Position numbers and translations under genes: made by a program | DNA from: Pedobacter sp. | GTDB taxonomy: Bacteria; Bacteroidota; Bacteroidia; Sphingobacteriales; Sphingobacteriaceae | Direction of reading: 5' to 3' | Length of the DNA stretch: 26,965 nt | NCBI GenBank assembly: GCA_028287885.1 | Contig: JAQBOT010000218.1 | Span: 1 to 26,965 of the forward strand | The notes under the pieces: model-generated | Told to the model about the DNA's origin: nothing | The model's input: the letters and a program-made list of their open reading frames with translations, nothing else | The model's database searches: none | Part shown: in pieces, positions 24,525 through 26,965 of the stretch | Position numbering within the stretch: position 1 is the stretch's first letter | Layout of the letters: each line of letters begins with the position of its first letter

Positions 24525-25280
24525 ATGGAAAAATGGGTACTTGCAGGATTTTGGGGCCTGGTTTCTGGGTCTGCACTAGTTATTGGTTCTTTAGCCGGTT
24601 ATTATTTGAAAATATCGCAGAAGGCGGTGGCCATTGTCATGGGATTCGGTGCAGGTGTTTTGATATCCGCCCTATCTTTTGAACTCATGGATGAGGCCTT
24701 TAAGAAAGGTGGATTTTTTGCCACAGCAACAGGCTTCCTCGCAGGAAGCCTTATCTACTCTGTAGCAAACCACTTTGTAGGAAAGAAAGGCGGAAAACAC
24801 CGGAAACGTTCTGGCGATAAACAACCCACAGCGGATACGGAAGGTAGTGGACTAGCCATCGCGCTCGGTGCCTTACTTGACGGAATACCAGAGTCGATTG
24901 CAATTGGCATTAGTATGATTCAAGGGGGTGCAGTTAGTATTGCCACAGTAATCGCCATATTCATATCCAACATACCAGAGGGCTTATCAAGTACTTCTGG
25001 AATGAAAAAAGCCGGGCGTAGTAAATTGTTCATTTTTGGTGTATGGGGTGGAATTGCAATTATAACAAGCATTGCTTCTATTTTAGGCTACGCTGTTTTT
25101 GCAGATCTATCTTCCACAATCATTGCGGGTACCATAGCAGTCGCTGCAGGAGCTATCCTGACCATGCTCGCAGACACGATGATCCCTGAAGCATTTGAAG
25201 AGGGGCACAACATTATCGGCATCATTACCGTTATCGGATTTCTATCAGCATTCGTCTTGTCGAAACTTTCAGCAACATAG
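24525..25280 (+). CDS. ZIP-family-like transporter with atypical metal site
   Basis: This 251-aa protein has about eight hydrophobic helices and a Lys/His-rich cytoplasmic loop (residues 86-108, 'KKGGKHRKRSGDKQ'). Helix 4 carries 'ALLDGIPESIAIG' and helix 5 'ISNIPEGLSST', which are the ZIP signature positions, but the usual histidines are Asp (D119) and Asn (N149), while E123 and E152 are kept. Further acids sit in 'LSFELMDEAF' and 'MIPEAFEEGH'. It is therefore likely a divergent ZIP-like divalent cation transporter, possibly with different metal preference. It follows GH127 by 42 bp and may be co-transcribed, though the functions look unrelated. Confidence 0.82.
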   Translation: MEKWVLAGFWGLVSGSALVIGSLAGYYLKISQKAVAIVMGFGAGVLISALSFELMDEAFKKGGFFATATGFLAGSLIYSVANHFVGKKGGKHRKRSGDKQPTADTEGSGLAIALGALLDGIPESIAIGISMIQGGAVSIATVIAIFISNIPEGLSSTSGMKKAGRSKLFIFGVWGGIAIITSIASILGYAVFADLSSTIIAGTIAVAAGAILTMLADTMIPEAFEEGHNIIGIITVIGFLSAFVLSKLSAT

Positions 25281-25316
25281 CTGTTTATAATTATATAAAC
25301 CGGGAATGCAAATGCG

Positions 25317-25544
25317 CTAAGTGTTCAGGAATTCGTAATCAAAAATAAAGGCGTCTACATTGTCACGATGCGCATTGTAGTTGCGGCCTTTATGCGTGAT
25401 CGCTTGCTCCTTGTAATCTACAATACAGATGACATCCTTTCCCTCTTCTTTCAAGTGCTTGTCTCTATCTAGAATTTGACTGTAAATATTGGAATCAAAG
25501 GTTCCATAGCCCGCTAAAGGGTCGTAATAAACTAATTTATACAT
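25317..25544 (-). CDS. Hypothetical 75-aa protein
   Basis: This small soluble protein opens with 'MYKLVYYDPLAGYGTFD', has a charged helix ('LDRDKHLKEEGKD') and a strand-like 'VICIVDYKEQAI', and ends 'AFIFDYEFLNT'. The mixture of short strands and one helix suggests a compact alpha/beta fold. I do not recognise a family. It is convergent with the ZIP-like gene, with 36 bp between them and no strong terminator seen. Confidence 0.55.
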   Translation of the reverse strand: MYKLVYYDPLAGYGTFDSNIYSQILDRDKHLKEEGKDVICIVDYKEQAITHKGRNYNAHRDNVDAFIFDYEFLNT

Positions 25545-25895
25545 CAGGTTGAATTTTAATTAAATCTAAGGGTTCAACAAAGAAGATACGAAGTTGTAAT
25601 TACCTCATATGTAATAACAAATACTCGAAATTCAAACGTAATTACTTGTATATCAATGCATTTCAGCGTTAAGTTACGTAAAAAGGCTCGTAGCCACAAG
25701 TATCTAAACTGCTCAATCTACTCCGCCCAGGTTGTATAGGAATAATACGTTGAATCAACACCTTCTTAACAATAGACCACAATAAGGCCCGAAAACCACT
25801 TCCAGATATACCTAATGAGAATTCATTGTTAAATCATGCTATGTTAACATAGAGTTAACATAGCCGGAATAGATTTGTTAATGAAAACTTAATAC
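25545..25895. other. Intergenic region upstream of the porin gene
   Basis: This 351-bp stretch separates the divergent 75-aa and porin genes. Its right end holds the palindrome and -7 box described separately. The rest is A/T-rich, with no recognisable gene, RNA or repeat family. Confidence 0.5.
25839..25877 (+). promoter_or_regulatory. Porin promoter with operator-like palindrome
   Basis: TAGATTTG at 25870-25877 is an exact match to the Bacteroidota -7 box TAnnTTTG. No TTTG stands at the -33 position. Instead a 14-bp perfect palindrome CTATGTTAACATAG (25839-25852) and a second GTTAACATAG (25854-25863), 11 bp after the first, occupy it. This suggests a promoter controlled by a dimeric regulator. 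Confidence 0.5.
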
Positions 25896-26965
25896 ATGAT
25901 CTATATGGCATATTCGATTACACCTGATATTTGTAGCGACAAAAAACATGTTTTTACAAGCTTCCGAAAGGCAATCTTAATTATTCCGATTTTACTAACC
26001 GCTATGCTTGCAAATGTTCAGGCGCAAACCTCATCAACAGATACCACCTTCAAGCCATCCGGCAAATTATGGGGACTTGCTTTTGGTGACTACTATTATA
26101 AAGCGCATGAGGATATTTTGAACCGCGGAGGTGCAAACCAATACACGAACATCGAGAAAGGCAGAAATGCATTCCAGTTTCGCAGAATACTGCTGGGCTA
26201 TAGCTACGACATCACCAAGCAATTTACAGCAGAGTTTGTCGTTGCCGCAGAAGACAACCTGGCAAATAAACAGGGCGTACTTTCAGGAGACTTGCTTTCG
26301 AATAATAAGCTGAGTTTTTATGTTAGGCTTGCAAACCTACGTTGGAAAAACATTTGGAAAAACACCGATCTGGTTGTTGGCCAACTAACAACTCCGGCGT
26401 TCTCACATTCATCTGACGCCTTCTGGAGCTACCGTGCTGTTGAAAGAACGATCACAGATATAAGAAGAACACCATCATTTGACCTTGGAGCAGCATTACA
26501 AGGCAGTTTTGATAACGACAAGAAGTATGGATACAACCTGATGGTTGGAAATGGCACATCGGCACGACCTGAAAACGATAGATTTAAGGCTTTTTCTGGA
26601 GACATTTACGCGAAATTCCTGGATAAGAAACTAATGATTGACCTGTACGCAGATTACCAGCGCCTAAATTGGGCACCCGGCTTCCACCATGCAAGAAACA
26701 TGGCTAAGCTTTTCGCCGGCTATACAACCCCTGCCCTGACCGTCGGTGTAGAAGCATTCCTAAACCACGGCAAGAATGATGTTATCGGCCATACCGAAAC
26801 TGCAGCTGACACACTAAGCGTGAATGCATTTGGAATTTCAACGTTTGCACGTGGTCCGATTGTTCAAGGTAAGCTCGGTTTCTTTGCTCGCCTGGATAAA
26901 TTTAATCCTGATGACGATTACAACGATTCTAATTATATCCGCGATGAAGGCCTCACATCTGCATA
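25896..26965 (+). CDS. Outer-membrane porin-like protein (3' end missing)
   Basis: The frame is open from the ATG at 25896 (a second ATG at 25905) to the right edge: 356 codons plus two bases. After a signal peptide ('FRKAILIIPILLTAMLANVQAQ', read in parts) come repeated amphipathic strands such as 'FQFRRILLGYSYDI', 'FTAEFVVAAED', 'FYVRLANLRWKN' and 'DLVVGQLTTPAFS'. This alternating pattern fits a beta-barrel of the OprP/phosphate-selective-porin-like type. The family name is tentative. A well-placed -7 box lies 19 bp upstream. Since the C-terminus is missing, the final strand and its terminal aromatic cannot be checked. Confidence 0.7.
   Translation, partial: MIYMAYSITPDICSDKKHVFTSFRKAILIIPILLTAMLANVQAQTSSTDTTFKPSGKLWGLAFGDYYYKAHEDILNRGGANQYTNIEKGRNAFQFRRILLGYSYDITKQFTAEFVVAAEDNLANKQGVLSGDLLSNNKLSFYVRLANLRWKNIWKNTDLVVGQLTTPAFSHSSDAFWSYRAVERTITDIRRTPSFDLGAALQGSFDNDKKYGYNLMVGNGTSARPENDRFKAFSGDIYAKFLDKKLMIDLYADYQRLNWAPGFHHARNMAKLFAGYTTPALTVGVEAFLNHGKNDVIGHTETAADTLSVNAFGISTFARGPIVQGKLGFFARLDKFNPDDDYNDSNYIRDEGLTSA

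Noticed and set aside
1..26965. CRISPR arrays, transposons, prophage or a known defence system
   Set aside because: No regularly spaced repeats with unique spacers, no transposase or integrase genes, and no recognised defence proteins were found. The 11-bp array has no spacers of CRISPR type.

Overview
The window looks like chromosomal DNA of a soil- or plant-associated member of the Bacteroidota, probably a Sphingobacteriaceae-type organism close to Mucilaginibacter or Pedobacter. This rests on gene content: a GH105-type protein with a C-terminal DUF4350-like domain, a GH127 beta-L-arabinofuranosidase, a group-II-type xylose isomerase operon with an SSS symporter, a Tat-exported Gfo/Idh/MocA oxidoreductase, a Mn catalase next to DUF3891, and moderate to low GC. 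It is inferred from protein families; no rRNA is present to fix the taxon.

Layout. (1) 1-4624, minus strand: a stress and surface cluster. It reads in transcription order as an 82-aa membrane protein, Mn catalase, a DUF3891 protein, a GyrI/AraC effector-binding protein, and a truncated exported GH105-like/DUF4350 protein whose start overlaps the preceding stop (ATGA). A separate 66-aa gene lies upstream. (2) 4744-9422, minus strand: xylose operon xylB-xylA-SSS transporter, closed by a strong intrinsic terminator. (3) 9444-10892, minus: an RtcB-type RNA ligase. (4) 11112-12285, plus: two small membrane-associated genes (DUF2784-like and DUF6544-like), convergent with (5) 12272-15052, minus: a zinc alcohol dehydrogenase, a tail-anchored unknown protein, a DinB-like protein, and upstream a decayed pseudogene. 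(6) 15169-16119, plus: an NmrA-like protein. A gene-poor stretch of about 850 bp follows, with a terminator and an 11-bp-period repeat array. (7) 16885-18062: a CAU-anticodon tRNA (minus) with its terminator, then a HAD hydrolase and a DUF962/Mpo1-like gene (plus, overlapping by one base). (8) 18212-21550: a group probably linked to stress or envelope, comprising two related, extremely acidic small proteins, a small secreted basic protein, an exported oxidoreductase and an MpaB/DUF2236 oxygenase. (9) 21824-26965: Hsp20, a GH127 arabinofuranosidase, a ZIP-like transporter lacking the usual histidines, a small unknown protein, and a porin cut by the right edge.

How the genes work together. The xylose operon imports xylose, isomerises it to xylulose and phosphorylates it to feed the pentose phosphate pathway. 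The GH105-like and GH127 proteins fit pectin and arabinan side-chain breakdown. Mn catalase, Hsp20, the alcohol dehydrogenase and several uncharacterised small proteins suggest stress tolerance. I see no CRISPR array, transposase, integrase or recognisable defence system. The most unusual items are the degenerate GH105 active-site region with its in-frame 27-bp tandem duplication, the HD-like residue pattern in DUF3891, the paired acidic proteins, the 11-bp-spaced repeat array, the operator-like palindrome in the porin promoter, and the multiply broken pseudogene.
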